Shown: positions 1-9,495, numbered from the stretch's first letter. The stretch: 64,000 nt of DNA from Bacteroides sp. (GCA_014802435.1 JAAVCG010000005.1:1-64000), one strand, 5' to 3'. Notes: generated from the sequence alone by a model not told the origin. Made by a program: numbers and translations.

Positions 1-46
1 GTGAAATGAGTCGCTGTCGTACAGAATCCGTACAAAATGGTGCATA

Positions 47-84
47 AAAACGCCTAACACTGACAGTTATCAGCATTAGGCGTT
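47..84 (-). terminator. Rho-independent terminator after mnmE
   Basis: A 9-bp perfect stem (AACGCCTAA/TTAGGCGTT) continues through a symmetric CA/CA internal loop into a second 4-bp stem (CTGA/TCAG). On the minus strand the stem is followed by a T run (GGCGTTTTTATG), as expected of an intrinsic terminator about 70 bases past the mnmE stop. The T run is weaker on the plus strand. Confidence 0.75.
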
Positions 85-156
85 CTTGAATGTATTAAGT
101 TTTATCGCTCAGTAACAGTCAATTGCTATCAATACAAAGCATTGATAATCAACTAA

Positions 157-1485
157 TTACTTGCCGATGCAGAAGGATTGGAAGATTTGGGTTAGGAGGA
201 GGGGGGTGGTGATTGGGGTGGTGATGGAGGAGAGGTGGGTTATTGTTTCGCGGATGTCTTGGGCGATTAGGTCAGTGGGGAGGGTTGTACGGAGGGCGTC
301 GATGATGCGGGCGGATGATTGTGCGGCTTGGATGAGGGCTTGGTAGTGGCGTGCGTTGGTGACGGTTTGTGCGGGGTTTATTTGCATTGGGGCGGCGCGG
401 CGGGTGAGTTCGTCAGTGAGTTTTTTGAGGTCAGAGTCGTTGAGGGCCGAGATGGAGATTGCGCCGTCGGGGGCGGGTGAGAGGTCGGTTTTGTTGTAGA
501 TTATGAGGGTTTTGGGGTCGTCGGAGGGGGGTAGGGTGGGGTTTGAGGCGTCGACGAGCCAGAGGGTAATATCGGCGGTTGAGATTGCTTTTCGAGCGCG
601 GTCAATGCCGATTTGTTCGATGGGGTCAGAGGTGGAGCGGATGCCTGCGGTGTCAATGAATCGGAAGAGGAGGCCGTTGATTTCGGCGGTGTCTTCAATG
701 ATGTCGCGGGTGGTTCCGTGAATGTTGGAGACGATGGCTTTTTCTTCTCCGAGGAGTCGGTTCAGGAGGGTTGATTTTCCGGCATTGGTGGCTCCGGCAA
801 TGGCTACTTTAATGCCTTCTTTGATAGCTTTTCCGGCGGCGAAGGAGTCGGCGAGGGCAGTTACTTTTTGGTTTATTTCTTTAGCGAGGGCGAGGAGTTG
901 GGAGCGGTCGGCAAAGTTGACGTCTTCTTCGCTGAAGTCGAGTTCGAGTTCAGTAAGTGTAGCGAGTTCAATGAGTTTGTTGCGCAGGGCGTCGAGTTGG
1001 GCGGAGTATTCGCCTCGGATGTGGGATAGTGCGATTTTGGCTGCGATTCGGGAGTCGGCGGCAATGATGTCGGCTACGGCTTCGGCTTCGGCAATGTCGA
1101 GTCGGCCGTTTACGACGGCTCTGCGAGTGAATTCGCCTCGGTCCGCAATTTCGGCTCCTTGGCGGATGAGGAGGTTAATGAGTTCTCGTTGAATCCATTT
1201 AGAGCCGTGGACGGAGATTTCTATGGTTTCTTCGCCGGTGTAGGAGCGGGGTGCGCGGAAGATGGTGATTACGGCGTCGTCGAGGTGTTGGCCGGTTTGA
1301 GGGTCGAGGATTGTTCCGAAGTGAGCGGTGTGGGATTTTGCTTTTGAGAGGTCGATTCCACGCCAAATTTTGCTGACAATTTCAATTGCTTTGGGTCCGG
1401 AGATGCGGGCGGTGGCTATTCCTCCGGTTCCGGGGGGAGTTGATATTGCGCAGATTGTTGAGTTGTTTATTTGGCGTTGTTCCAT
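157..1485 (-). CDS. mnmE: tRNA uridine-5-carboxymethylaminomethyl modification GTPase MnmE
   Basis: With MnmG, MnmE installs the carboxymethylaminomethyl group at wobble U34 of certain tRNAs in the cytoplasm. The N-terminal folate-binding domain opens with TICAISTPPGTGGIA. A G domain follows, inserted in the helical domain, with Walker A GATNAGKST near residue 230, DTAG and NKTD. The protein ends in the catalytic CIGK (residues 439-442), so it is complete. At 442 residues it is slightly shorter than the usual 450-460. The start ATG overlaps the 3' end of the upstream endonuclease gene by 19 bases, so the two are probably co-transcribed. Many shadow ORFs on the plus strand come from its codon bias and are not genes. 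Confidence 0.97.
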   Translation of the reverse strand: MEQRQINNSTICAISTPPGTGGIATARISGPKAIEIVSKIWRGIDLSKAKSHTAHFGTILDPQTGQHLDDAVITIFRAPRSYTGEETIEISVHGSKWIQRELINLLIRQGAEIADRGEFTRRAVVNGRLDIAEAEAVADIIAADSRIAAKIALSHIRGEYSAQLDALRNKLIELATLTELELDFSEEDVNFADRSQLLALAKEINQKVTALADSFAAGKAIKEGIKVAIAGATNAGKSTLLNRLLGEEKAIVSNIHGTTRDIIEDTAEINGLLFRFIDTAGIRSTSDPIEQIGIDRARKAISTADITLWLVDASNPTLPPSDDPKTLIIYNKTDLSPAPDGAISISALNDSDLKKLTDELTRRAAPMQINPAQTVTNARHYQALIQAAQSSARIIDALRTTLPTDLIAQDIRETITHLSSITTPITTPLLLTQIFQSFCIGK

Positions 1486-2312
1486 TTGTGGAATTGGGAT
1501 TTTGATTCGAGAATGTTTTCAATGGAGTCAGGGAGTGAGGCGAAGAAGTCGTGGCCTGTTAGTGCTTCGATGGAGTCAACGGTGACGACTGTGTTTTGCA
1601 TTCCTCCGACTACTTTTCCTTGGGGCATAAGGAAGGCGATTGCCCGGGGGGGATTGGCGTATGGGGCGAGGATAACCTTGAAGAATTGTTTTGGGACTGC
1701 TACTTCGGTGTTGCCAATGAATTCGTCGGGTGCGGGCGGGTTGATTACGGGTCCTGCAATGATGATAATGGCGGAGTCTCGGATGGCCCAGTCGCGACAT
1801 TTGTTTTCGAGTTTACCCCATGTTCCGCTGTTGAGAGCCTGGACTTGCGGACACATGTTTGCCATGGTGAAACATTCGGTCATAGCGAGTTCGGACCATT
1901 TCATGTCGGCCGCTGGGGCCATGTGTCCTCTGGTGTAGCCTGAGCCGGTGTAGTCAGCATGGGTTGGGCATCCTTCAATGTCATAGTCTTTGAAGAATTT
2001 TTTGCCTTTTCGTAGTGCGGGTCCGGATGTTTCGTCGGCGGTGAGTTCCCAGCTTACCCAGTTTGGGAGATGGGTTTCTTTATTGAAGCTGACTTTAAAT
2101 CCGGTGTATTGTTTGATTTGTTCGGGCACACCGGGGGCTGTTTTTACATCGAGGAGGCCTTTTGTGTCAGTAATTGCTGCGGGGACTTCGGGCGCGAGAT
2201 GAGGCATCATTGCATTGCATGCTTTGACGATGCAGCAGGCAATGATGATTGTCACTCCGACGAGAATCAGAGTGCGGGCAATTGACATTTTGTCGTTGTA
2301 TGGTTTACTCAT
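1467..2312 (-). CDS. membrane-anchored DNA/RNA non-specific endonuclease
   Basis: This is a NUC1-type betabetaalpha-metal nuclease. The catalytic region reads SGYTRGHMAPAADM, followed by the metal-binding asparagine region TMANMCPQ and NSGTWGKLE. One hydrophobic segment near the N terminus (ARTLILVGVTIIIACCIV) should act as a membrane anchor or uncleaved signal, which places the enzyme outside the cytoplasmic membrane. I chose the ATG at 2312 (MSKPYNDK). It sits in the overlap ATGAGTAA with the stop of the upstream DUF4091 gene, while the longer ORF start lies inside that gene. The usual DRGH motif is TRGH here; the His is kept. The likely role is nucleic acid degradation for nutrient use, but the substrate is not shown by the sequence. 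Confidence 0.85.
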   Translation of the reverse strand: MSKPYNDKMSIARTLILVGVTIIIACCIVKACNAMMPHLAPEVPAAITDTKGLLDVKTAPGVPEQIKQYTGFKVSFNKETHLPNWVSWELTADETSGPALRKGKKFFKDYDIEGCPTHADYTGSGYTRGHMAPAADMKWSELAMTECFTMANMCPQVQALNSGTWGKLENKCRDWAIRDSAIIIIAGPVINPPAPDEFIGNTEVAVPKQFFKVILAPYANPPRAIAFLMPQGKVVGGMQNTVVTVDSIEALTGHDFFASLPDSIENILESKSQFHKWNNAK

Positions 2313-3912
2313 ATCGTGCGATGATGGCGTTAATGGAGTCGATTTGCCGGCCTGTGGAGGCATTGGGCCGGGGACGGGTGTGAGAGGCAATCATCAGAGC
2401 GTCATTGAGTTCGGCGAGGACTTCGGCATTGTTGTCAGCAATGAATTCGAGGCGGAGGAGGCGAACTTTTTCGCTGAGTTGGATACCTTCAATGAGGCGT
2501 TCGAATCTGACGGATGATTTCGCGTCGGGGTAGATGAAATAGGTGTCGCCCGGGGCAAAAAGTTTGAATCGGGAATCATGGAGCGGGTCGTCGGTCCAGT
2601 TGCTCCAACTCCAGTGGAGGTATCCGTCATGCCCGGTAATAGTGCTGTGGAGCGGGAGCCATGCGGCATCCGCGGGAGCTGAGTTGCTGAAGATGTTAGG
2701 TTCGGGAGATGAGCAGCAGGTATAGAGTGATGAGATCTGACCGCGGGCTCTGCGGCGCGCTACTTCACCGGGAGGGAACTGGTCACCTTGAGTGATTGTA
2801 AGAGCGTAGAGTCGGTCAGCAATTTCAGGGTGATAGTTTCCGGCGAGAGAGATTTTCATTCCGGGAGCGGCTTCGTCAATAATTTCGATGGCATTTTTCA
2901 TGTCGGCCATGGAGCGTTCGTCCATAGCAATCATGGTTCGGTCAAACCATCCTTTTTCAGTGACGTGGGCGGCGAAGGCGCTGAGGAAGTTGCTCCATAG
3001 TTCGCGATATTCAGGCGAATCAGTGGTAGTTTTCAGGAATTCATAATCATTTTTTGCGCGGTCAAAATAGCGGAAGCTCATTTCCCATGGAATCATCGAG
3101 TAACATTCAATGTCAGGGCCGACGCCTTGTTCGGTCATGAATTCAACCCATCGGTCAAAAACGGTGTAGTCATATTCCCAGGTGCCGTCAGCATTTCTGA
3201 ATGTTTCAACCATCGGCAGGAAGAGGTCATTGCTCTGTTCGCCCCAGGGCTCAAAAAAGAGGATTGCCGAGATGGTTCGCTGAGAGGCGTCGGCAAGCAT
3301 CTTTGCATAGGGTTTGAGGAGTTCGAAGTGGGCGTCAGACCATGGTTCAACGCCATAATAACGGCTGATGGCATAGGGCTGTTGCCACAGGTTGAGGTAG
3401 AATTTACGGTCGGCCGGAGCGGGGATAGCCCGGCGGTTGACTTTTATGGTGATGGGGATAGATTCTCCGTCAATTGTCAGGGAGTCAACGTAGGTGCCGG
3501 GCGCGATGTCGTCGGCGACATTGAGCGAGACCCAAACGGGACGTGATTGTCCGGCGACAACCTGCGCGGCGGGGTCGGAAATAATATCGGGGACTTCATA
3601 TGGCTCATACTCCTTTTGTGGGCGTCCGCAGCCGCGGAATCCATTGGTGGTCACATAGTCGATGAATCGGGCTTCGCCGCTGATGGGGCCTAAAATTTTG
3701 GCGGTCACTACTCCGTCCGTTTTGGGTGAAAACAGGGCCAGGGCATTGACTTTTTCGCCACGCCAACAGGAGATGACGGTGTCCGTCGGCCATTGTTCAA
3801 TGGATTCATTAGAGTAAAAATGGCGGTTTTTATCGGCCCAGGCAAGCTGAGCGGAGGCAGCAAATGAGCCCAGGGCAATAGCCGCCAGTGAGAGCATATT
3901 ACGAAGTTTCAT
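2305..3912 (-). CDS. secreted DUF4091 domain protein
   Basis: The protein has 535 residues with an N-terminal signal peptide (LSLAAIALGSFAASAQ), so it is exported. The C-terminal third carries features I associate with DUF4091: a Trp-rich GYLHWSWSNW stretch, then GDTYFIYPD and FERLIEGIQ. DUF4091 occurs in bacterial glycoside-hydrolase-like proteins with a TIM-barrel-like middle region, and a carbohydrate-active function is the usual assumption. No catalytic pair could be named with confidence. The stop overlaps the start of the downstream endonuclease by 8 bases, which indicates translational coupling. The upstream neighbour mrp ends 25 bases away. Confidence 0.8.
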   Translation of the reverse strand: MKLRNMLSLAAIALGSFAASAQLAWADKNRHFYSNESIEQWPTDTVISCWRGEKVNALALFSPKTDGVVTAKILGPISGEARFIDYVTTNGFRGCGRPQKEYEPYEVPDIISDPAAQVVAGQSRPVWVSLNVADDIAPGTYVDSLTIDGESIPITIKVNRRAIPAPADRKFYLNLWQQPYAISRYYGVEPWSDAHFELLKPYAKMLADASQRTISAILFFEPWGEQSNDLFLPMVETFRNADGTWEYDYTVFDRWVEFMTEQGVGPDIECYSMIPWEMSFRYFDRAKNDYEFLKTTTDSPEYRELWSNFLSAFAAHVTEKGWFDRTMIAMDERSMADMKNAIEIIDEAAPGMKISLAGNYHPEIADRLYALTITQGDQFPPGEVARRRARGQISSLYTCCSSPEPNIFSNSAPADAAWLPLHSTITGHDGYLHWSWSNWTDDPLHDSRFKLFAPGDTYFIYPDAKSSVRFERLIEGIQLSEKVRLLRLEFIADNNAEVLAELNDALMIASHTRPRPNASTGRQIDSINAIIARYE

Positions 3913-3937
3913 AAGGGGCAGATGGGGGAGGGGTGAA

Positions 3938-5050
3938 TTATTTGTGTACTTCTACTTTTGCAGTTGGAGGAAGGGTTTCGTTGCGGCGATTCACTGCATC
4001 ATTAACCTTTGAGGCGAGTGCCAGGAAGGCGTGACCCTCAGGCGAGTCTCCGAGGGCAATGGGGGAGCCGGCATCAGCTTTTACGCCGATATCTTCAACC
4101 AGAGGGATTTGGCCCAAAAGCTCCACATTGAGCTCCTCAGCGAGGCGCTTGGCGCCTTCCTTGCCGAAGAGATAATATTTTTCTTCCGGATGACGCAGGG
4201 GGGTGAACCAAGCCATGTTTTCTACGAGTCCGAGCACCGGAACGTTGACTTTGGGGTCCGTAAACATTGCGATTCCTTTACGTGCATCGGCCAGGGCCAC
4301 TTCCTGCGGGGTGCTGACCACTACTACTCCGGTCAGCCCCAGGGTCTGGACCAGGGTCAGATGGATATCGCTGGTGCCCGGGGGCATATCAATCACAAAG
4401 TAATCCAGTTCGCCCCAGTCGGCCTGAGTAATCAGCTGATTGAGAGCATTAGAGGCCATTGAACCGCGCCAGAGGACCGGTTTGTTCTTATCAACCATGA
4501 ACCCGATAGAGAGCATCTTGATTCCATAGGCTTCAGCAGGGATGATGAGGTCGCGGCCTTCAACCTCATGCATGAAAAGCTGTTCATCCTCCACTCCAAA
4601 CATCTTGGGCATTGACGGGCCGAAGATGTCGGCGTCAAGTACCCCAACCTTATGGCCTAAGCGGCTGAGAGCCACGGCCAGATTTGCGGCAACAGTGCTT
4701 TTGCCGACACCACCCTTACCGGAGCTTACGCCGATGATGTTTTTGACTCCGGGTAGGGGCTTGGGAGCGGCTTGCTTTTCCGGGGCATTCTTTTTAGCGG
4801 TGACGGTAATGTTTCCCTTGATGTCAATATCGGGGGCGATGAAAGTCAGGATTGCCGTTTCGGCATTCTTAACAACTGAGCGGATAAACGGGTCAGTTGA
4901 TTTCTCAAAAGTCAGAGAGAAAGAGACTTTGCGTCCGTCAATACGGATGTCATCATTGACCATTCCGAGTTCAACGATGTTTTTCCCATTACCGGGATAA
5001 CGCACTTGCTTAAGCGCGTCGAGAATCAAGTTGGGGTAGAGCGTCTGCAT
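3938..5050 (-). CDS. mrp: Mrp/NBP35-type iron-sulfur carrier P-loop ATPase
   Basis: This is an ApbC/Mrp-family P-loop ATPase thought to carry or deliver Fe-S clusters in the cytoplasm. An N-terminal MIP18/DUF59-like domain (about residues 1-85) precedes the ATPase domain with the deviant Walker A SSGKGGVGKST, DADIFGPSMP and VIDMPPGTSD. The CxxC cluster ligand seen in many Mrp proteins after ENM is absent: the sequence reads ENMAWFTPLRHPEEKYYLFG. As far as I recall, Bacteroidetes homologues share this, so I read it as a lineage trait, not a lesion. The start codon overlaps the trmB stop as TAATG. Confidence 0.93.
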   Translation of the reverse strand: MQTLYPNLILDALKQVRYPGNGKNIVELGMVNDDIRIDGRKVSFSLTFEKSTDPFIRSVVKNAETAILTFIAPDIDIKGNITVTAKKNAPEKQAAPKPLPGVKNIIGVSSGKGGVGKSTVAANLAVALSRLGHKVGVLDADIFGPSMPKMFGVEDEQLFMHEVEGRDLIIPAEAYGIKMLSIGFMVDKNKPVLWRGSMASNALNQLITQADWGELDYFVIDMPPGTSDIHLTLVQTLGLTGVVVVSTPQEVALADARKGIAMFTDPKVNVPVLGLVENMAWFTPLRHPEEKYYLFGKEGAKRLAEELNVELLGQIPLVEDIGVKADAGSPIALGDSPEGHAFLALASKVNDAVNRRNETLPPTAKVEVHK

Positions 5051-5805
5051 TATTCGGGTGAGTTATAATTTCGGCCATAGCTGCGATAGGAGTCGAGTTC
5101 AATATCGTCAGCCTGTGGCTCCAGGAGTTTGATTTCCGGAGGGAGGGTGAAAGCTAAGTATTTGATAGTGAGTCCTCGGTCAAGCCATTGTTTTTCATAA
5201 TGGGTTTTGATTTCGAGGATATCGTTTGAGCCGGGGGGAACGTCCTCATAGAGATTAGCCGTATTGGCCTTGACGGGGAGCTGATTGAGCTCAACAAGGC
5301 GGCGGGTATACTCATAGAGAAACGGGCTGTCCGTCTTCAGATTGATGATTCCGTCCGGAGCGAGAAGCGGACGATACATTTCAAGGAAGTTAGTGGCCGT
5401 CAGTCTTTTGCGGGTTTTCTTCATTTGCGGGTCAGGAAACGTAATCCAGATTTCCGCAACTTCTCCGGGGGCAAAAAAGCGGCTCAGGAGTTCAATGTTG
5501 GTGCGCAGGAATCCGGCGTTTTTCAGGCCGCTCAGGTGAGCCTCTTTTGCTCCGGCCCACATGCGCGCGCCCTTGATGTCGATGCCTATGAAGTTTTTAT
5601 CGGGGAATTTGCGGGCCAGGCCGACGGTGTATTCCCCTCGTCCGCAGCCTAATTCCAGAACTATCGGGTTAGAATTGCCAAAAAACCGGGAATGCCAATT
5701 TCCCCGGAGATCAAATTCTTGATTTTCAAGCGCGCTGAATGGAACCTGAATCACGTTAGGCAATTGTTCCATCTCGGCGAACTTCTTCAACTTGTTTTTT
5801 CCCAT
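5050..5805 (-). CDS. trmB: tRNA (guanine-N7-)-methyltransferase TrmB
   Basis: TrmB makes m7G46 in the variable loop of tRNAs using S-adenosylmethionine. The Rossmann SAM-binding motif [15 protein letters not shown] lies near residues 52-66 and is followed by [12 protein letters not shown]. The family-specific [16 protein letters not shown] and the C-terminal THYEKQW are present. At 251 residues it is typical or slightly long. It is the first gene of a trmB-mrp pair with a one-base TAATG overlap, so translation is probably coupled. Confidence 0.95.
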   Translation of the reverse strand: MGKNKLKKFAEMEQLPNVIQVPFSALENQEFDLRGNWHSRFFGNSNPIVLELGCGRGEYTVGLARKFPDKNFIGIDIKGARMWAGAKEAHLSGLKNAGFLRTNIELLSRFFAPGEVAEIWITFPDPQMKKTRKRLTATNFLEMYRPLLAPDGIINLKTDSPFLYEYTRRLVELNQLPVKANTANLYEDVPPGSNDILEIKTHYEKQWLDRGLTIKYLAFTLPPEIKLLEPQADDIELDSYRSYGRNYNSPE

Positions 5806-5832
5806 TCTTAATTTCAGTTGTTAGCTTAAAAG

Positions 5833-7056
5833 TTAAATGGAGACTTTAGCGATTCCGGCCTCGCTGACAATTAGGTAAACGCCTTTGGTCCAACCGGAAG
5901 TATTAAAGTTTGTTGACGTTTTAGGAGTGTTGGCGCGGGCAATCAGGTGGCCGGCGGCATTGTAGATGCTGACCGTCTGCAGCGGTTGATTTGCTTTAAT
6001 TATGATTTGGTTGCCGTTGCGCTTGATTGTCAGCAGTTTGGCGTTTGATGCCGTGTTGACTATATCAATTGTTGACTCGGCCAGGGGAATGACGTTGAAT
6101 TCCTTCCATTGGTCGGCCTCGCGAAAATCATCAATCAATTCATCAGGGGCAATCAGGGTTACGTCTTTTTGGGCAATGTTGCGCCAAACATTTTCGCCAA
6201 GATAGGGCACATTTGAAACCTGCGAGGCGTCAAATTCAGTCAGTCCGGTCATGTTGGCCATGGCGTTATCGGCAATATAATCAGTTGAGGCCGGAAGTGA
6301 CAGCATTTGAATTGAAGAGGTACCGTTCAGGGCCGATTCGCCAATATTTCTGACGTTTTCCGGAAGCACCAAGGTCACCAATCCCCGACATTCGGCCAGG
6401 GCCCAGGGTCCGATTTCCGAGCATCCGGCCAGCTCTTTCAGGTTAAGATTCTTGATTCCGCTCGCTTCAAACATTCCCTCCGGGATTGAAGGTAAGTTCA
6501 TGTTTGAGGCAATAGCTACTGACGTCAAGTTGCCGCAATAAGCAAACGCGCGTTCACCGATGGAGTGAACCGACGCGGGAATGGAGATTTTTTCCAGATT
6601 ATTGCATCGCAAGAAGGCATATTCGCCAATTGTTTCCAATCCAGAGGGGAGAGTAATTGAAATCAATCCTGTTCCTGACAGGGCTCCTTTATCAATGGAT
6701 TTCAGCCCGGCGGGAAGTTTCAGCTCTTTCAGCCGGCTGAGTCCGGTCAGGGAGTAAGCGGGTAGTGCATCGTCGGCTGATTTTGAGAGTCCCGTATATG
6801 GGAGTCGGCTTCCTGAATAGCTTACGATTTTGACGTTGCTGAGGTCCAGTGAGGTCAAATCGTTGAAGTTATCCTGAATGAAAGAGAAGTCGGCGGCATT
6901 CATCGTGCCGCTGAGGGTCAGAGTGGTTTCTTTCTTGTCAACTTCGGCGGCGGCATCTTTCAGCGAGCCGGCTGTAAGGCCCTTAATGTCAGTGGCCGAG
7001 CCGAATGAGGGCAGGATGACTGCGGAAGCGATTATGAGAGGATGGAGGAGTTTCAT
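5833..7056 (-). CDS. secreted BspA-like leucine-rich repeat protein
   Basis: This is a 407-residue exported protein with signal peptide LIIASAVILPSFGSA. The middle is a series of BspA/LRR_5-type repeats, for example LKELKLPAGLKSIDKGALSG and LEKISIPASVHSIGERAFAY, each about 23 residues. The C terminus (VSIYNAAGHLIARA, then WTKGVYLIVS) resembles the Por/type IX secretion sorting domain, which suggests delivery to the cell surface. Related proteins are often adhesins or surface-layer proteins. No enzyme domain is visible. It lies 6 bases downstream of the XRE-S24 regulator and may share its transcript. Confidence 0.85.
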   Translation of the reverse strand: MKLLHPLIIASAVILPSFGSATDIKGLTAGSLKDAAAEVDKKETTLTLSGTMNAADFSFIQDNFNDLTSLDLSNVKIVSYSGSRLPYTGLSKSADDALPAYSLTGLSRLKELKLPAGLKSIDKGALSGTGLISITLPSGLETIGEYAFLRCNNLEKISIPASVHSIGERAFAYCGNLTSVAIASNMNLPSIPEGMFEASGIKNLNLKELAGCSEIGPWALAECRGLVTLVLPENVRNIGESALNGTSSIQMLSLPASTDYIADNAMANMTGLTEFDASQVSNVPYLGENVWRNIAQKDVTLIAPDELIDDFREADQWKEFNVIPLAESTIDIVNTASNAKLLTIKRNGNQIIIKANQPLQTVSIYNAAGHLIARANTPKTSTNFNTSGWTKGVYLIVSEAGIAKVSI

Positions 7057-7062
7057 TTTTAT

Positions 7063-7758
7063 TTATGCAGTTGTATAATTTATTACTGAGTCAACAATAT
7101 AGAGGCGCTGAATCTCATCACGCCTGATTTCCATATCGTCATATTCGGGGTTGTTACTGTGGAGAATAACGTAGTTGCTGTTCTCATGGCGCCGAATCTG
7201 TTTGACCATGCGGAATTCTTCCATGACTATTACGTAGGTTTTCCCCCAGATAATAGTGTCGGTTGCCACTTCGCGGATGGCAATGAAGCTTCCGTTAGGA
7301 ATTTGGGGCTGCATGGAGTTTCCGCTTACCCGGACCATACATTCATTGCTTCCGGTCAGTCCGGGCAGGTCAATATATCCGCTGATGCGGTCCTCCGTGA
7401 GCTGTCGCTCCAAGGGGCCGAATCCGGCGGTGACGTCAATATCGTAGAGGGGCACTCCGCGGCGTGCACTTGTCTCAACGAGAGTCTCCGCCGGGTTGAT
7501 GCCCACATGAGGCTCGGATTTGCCAAAGGGTACGTCCTCGCCCGTCATCAGCCAAAGTCGGGAGACACCCAAGTCAAGGCAGATACGATTTACCAGGCCT
7601 ACGGTGACGGGCAACCGGCCGCTCAGGTGCTTCGACATGTTTGCGGGACTGATGCCGAGCTTATTGGAAAAGGCGCTCTGCGACAGTCCCATCAAGAGCA
7701 TCAGCTTTTTGATGCGCTTGATGATTTCCTGCTGTTGTTCAATGGGTATTTGAGGCAT
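7063..7758 (-). CDS. XRE-family HTH regulator with S24 (LexA/CI-like) peptidase domain
   Basis: The N-terminal helix-turn-helix (about residues 10-65: GLSQSAFSNKLGISPANMSK) is of the Cro/CI type. The C-terminal half is an S24 peptidase-like domain with VSGNSMQPQIPNG (Ser nucleophile) and FRMVKQIRR (candidate Lys general base), and a possible cleavage linker at DIDVTAGF. By analogy with LexA and phage repressors it may autocleave under stress, but many S24 regulators of Bacteroidetes do not have known inducers. No integrase or phage genes are nearby, so it looks like a chromosomal regulator. It sits directly between a secreted nuclease gene and a surface protein gene, which are candidate targets. 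Confidence 0.88.
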   Translation of the reverse strand: MPQIPIEQQQEIIKRIKKLMLLMGLSQSAFSNKLGISPANMSKHLSGRLPVTVGLVNRICLDLGVSRLWLMTGEDVPFGKSEPHVGINPAETLVETSARRGVPLYDIDVTAGFGPLERQLTEDRISGYIDLPGLTGSNECMVRVSGNSMQPQIPNGSFIAIREVATDTIIWGKTYVIVMEEFRMVKQIRRHENSNYVILHSNNPEYDDMEIRRDEIQRLYIVDSVINYTTA

Positions 7759-7771
7759 ATGCAGAGCCGGG

Positions 7772-9475
7772 TTAATTAGGAGTGACGATTACTTTTACTG
7801 CGCCGCTAACTGAGTTTGAAACAAGGAGATACAGGCCGTCGGGCAGTTCAATGACGGTATTGTCGTCAACATCCTCCAGGCGGCGGACAACTCGGCCGCT
7901 CGGCTCGATGATTCGCAGTTCGGGCAGGGTAGAGGTGGTGTTGATAAGGATTGCTCCGCCAATGTTTTTCGCCGTCAGCTTGGCGCTTTGATATACTCCG
8001 GTGATAGCTCCGGGAGAAACGATGATGGAGTTGCTGGCCGGGGAGACTACTCCAAGGCGAACGGCCTGAACCGTATAGCTCTCTGAGCCGCTGAAATCAT
8101 TGATTTCAAGCCAGGTGTCTTCGGCAACCACTTGAGTTGTCGAGCCGCCGTGAGAATCATATATCGTGCGGTTAACAATATAGTAGTCAATGACTTCGTC
8201 CTGAGCTCCGGGCTCCCAGTTTGCCGTATAGCTTGTCTCGGTAATGTCAGTAGCCGCCAGGGCAATCGGGGCGGTTAGTTCGGGGCGTTCAAGGCATTCT
8301 CCTTTGAGGCCGATGCCTACGGAGCCGCTGATTCCGCCTCCGGAGATAACCATGCGGGTTTCATGAAGTCCCGTTTCGGTCGGCGTATAGGTAACGTTGA
8401 CCCAGAGTCCGTCTGCGGCATTGACGGCGATGGGTGATACCTTGACTGTTGCCTTTCCGTCAATGTTGAATTTATCGGCATCGTCGGTTACTCCCGGGCG
8501 GTCATAGATGGTCAGCGTGAGCATCTGGCCTTCCTTCATGTTCTCTCCTTTGAGGTGGAGTTTGGAGGTTGCCGAATTTCCCATGGCCACTTCTCCAAAG
8601 TCAAGTTCCATGTCTTGAATGGGAGTAATCAGAGTTGGAGTGCCGGAGGGAGTGTATCCCCCGTCAATATGTTCGCTCAGGAGGAAGGGCTCGCCATATT
8701 TATCGCCCCAGATGTATTCGGCCAGTTCCGGGAAGTCGATAAATGGGTTTCTGTTGTTCTGAATCTTATAGACGGCCTCATTGCGGTCTATTTCTTTTTG
8801 GCTTACTTGGTCAGCGCGGGCCCAGTTCAGGAGCAAGTCGCGGCTCCAGGTGTTGAGAGTGGGGTATGTGCCGGTCATGACCATATAAGTATATTTCCAG
8901 GTCAGGTCCTGATAACATGTCGCCATATAGAAGTAAGTTCGGGCAAAGTCACCTTTATACTCATCGTCAGGCTCAAAGACGAGGTTTGCGCCGCCTCCTT
9001 GTCCGGTGACGGGGATGCCTACGGTGGTGATTCCGTTGTCAAATTTCGGGGTCTTGGAGCGGTCAACAGTGCCCAAGGGATAGTTACTCTTGGCCATATT
9101 GGCGGCGCTTTCAGAGGGATAGAGATGGTTGAGGTCCACATAGGCCGGAATGTCGGTCAGGCCGCCCCACCAGCTCTTGGGGAACGAGTGCTCGCGGTTA
9201 AGTCCCTTAAAACTTGGCGCATAAAGGGGAATGTCGCTATACATGTCCCACCATCTGCGTGAGTCCGGATAGACGTCGGTCTTCTCAAAGTTGGTCGGTA
9301 AGCCGCTGTAGCTCACCTCTGTATGAGGATATATGACTTTATAAACGGCGGTTTTGAGTTCGGCGCCGCTCAGGCCGTTGATTGAGTTATAGTAACCCGC
9401 AGGTATCAGGCGGTCTGCAGCGCTGCCGCTGAGTGAAAGTCCGCTAAGTAAGCTGAGTAAAAGAAATTTTTTCAT
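7772..9475 (-). CDS. secreted endonuclease I (EndA/NucM-type) with Ig/Fn3-like domains and sorting tail
   Basis: The 567-residue protein starts with a signal peptide (FLLLSLLSGLSLSGSAA). The N-terminal ~250 residues are endonuclease I: the metal-binding LNREHSFPKSWWGG is followed by DLNHLYPSESAANMAKSNYP and YMATCYQ. A choice-of-anchor/Ig-like domain (about residues 280-395), an Fn3-like domain (about 400-490) and a Por-secretion-like tail (LRIIEPSGRVVRRLED, then LPDGLYLLVS) follow. It should degrade extracellular nucleic acid at the cell surface or outside. A well-formed promoter lies just upstream, divergent from that of pncB. Confidence 0.9.
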   Translation of the reverse strand: MKKFLLLSLLSGLSLSGSAADRLIPAGYYNSINGLSGAELKTAVYKVIYPHTEVSYSGLPTNFEKTDVYPDSRRWWDMYSDIPLYAPSFKGLNREHSFPKSWWGGLTDIPAYVDLNHLYPSESAANMAKSNYPLGTVDRSKTPKFDNGITTVGIPVTGQGGGANLVFEPDDEYKGDFARTYFYMATCYQDLTWKYTYMVMTGTYPTLNTWSRDLLLNWARADQVSQKEIDRNEAVYKIQNNRNPFIDFPELAEYIWGDKYGEPFLLSEHIDGGYTPSGTPTLITPIQDMELDFGEVAMGNSATSKLHLKGENMKEGQMLTLTIYDRPGVTDDADKFNIDGKATVKVSPIAVNAADGLWVNVTYTPTETGLHETRMVISGGGISGSVGIGLKGECLERPELTAPIALAATDITETSYTANWEPGAQDEVIDYYIVNRTIYDSHGGSTTQVVAEDTWLEINDFSGSESYTVQAVRLGVVSPASNSIIVSPGAITGVYQSAKLTAKNIGGAILINTTSTLPELRIIEPSGRVVRRLEDVDDNTVIELPDGLYLLVSNSVSGAVKVIVTPN

Positions 9476-9495
9476 GAAATGATTCTTTATTTTTG

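Noticed and set aside
1-46. Possible gene end or attachment site left of the mnmE terminator
   Set aside because: Only a short GTAC repeat is visible; too little sequence to support any call.
722-1192. Plus-strand ORF of 156 residues
   Set aside because: It lies opposite mnmE, which has clear family motifs; the shadow has Ser/Arg-rich composition and no recognisable domain.
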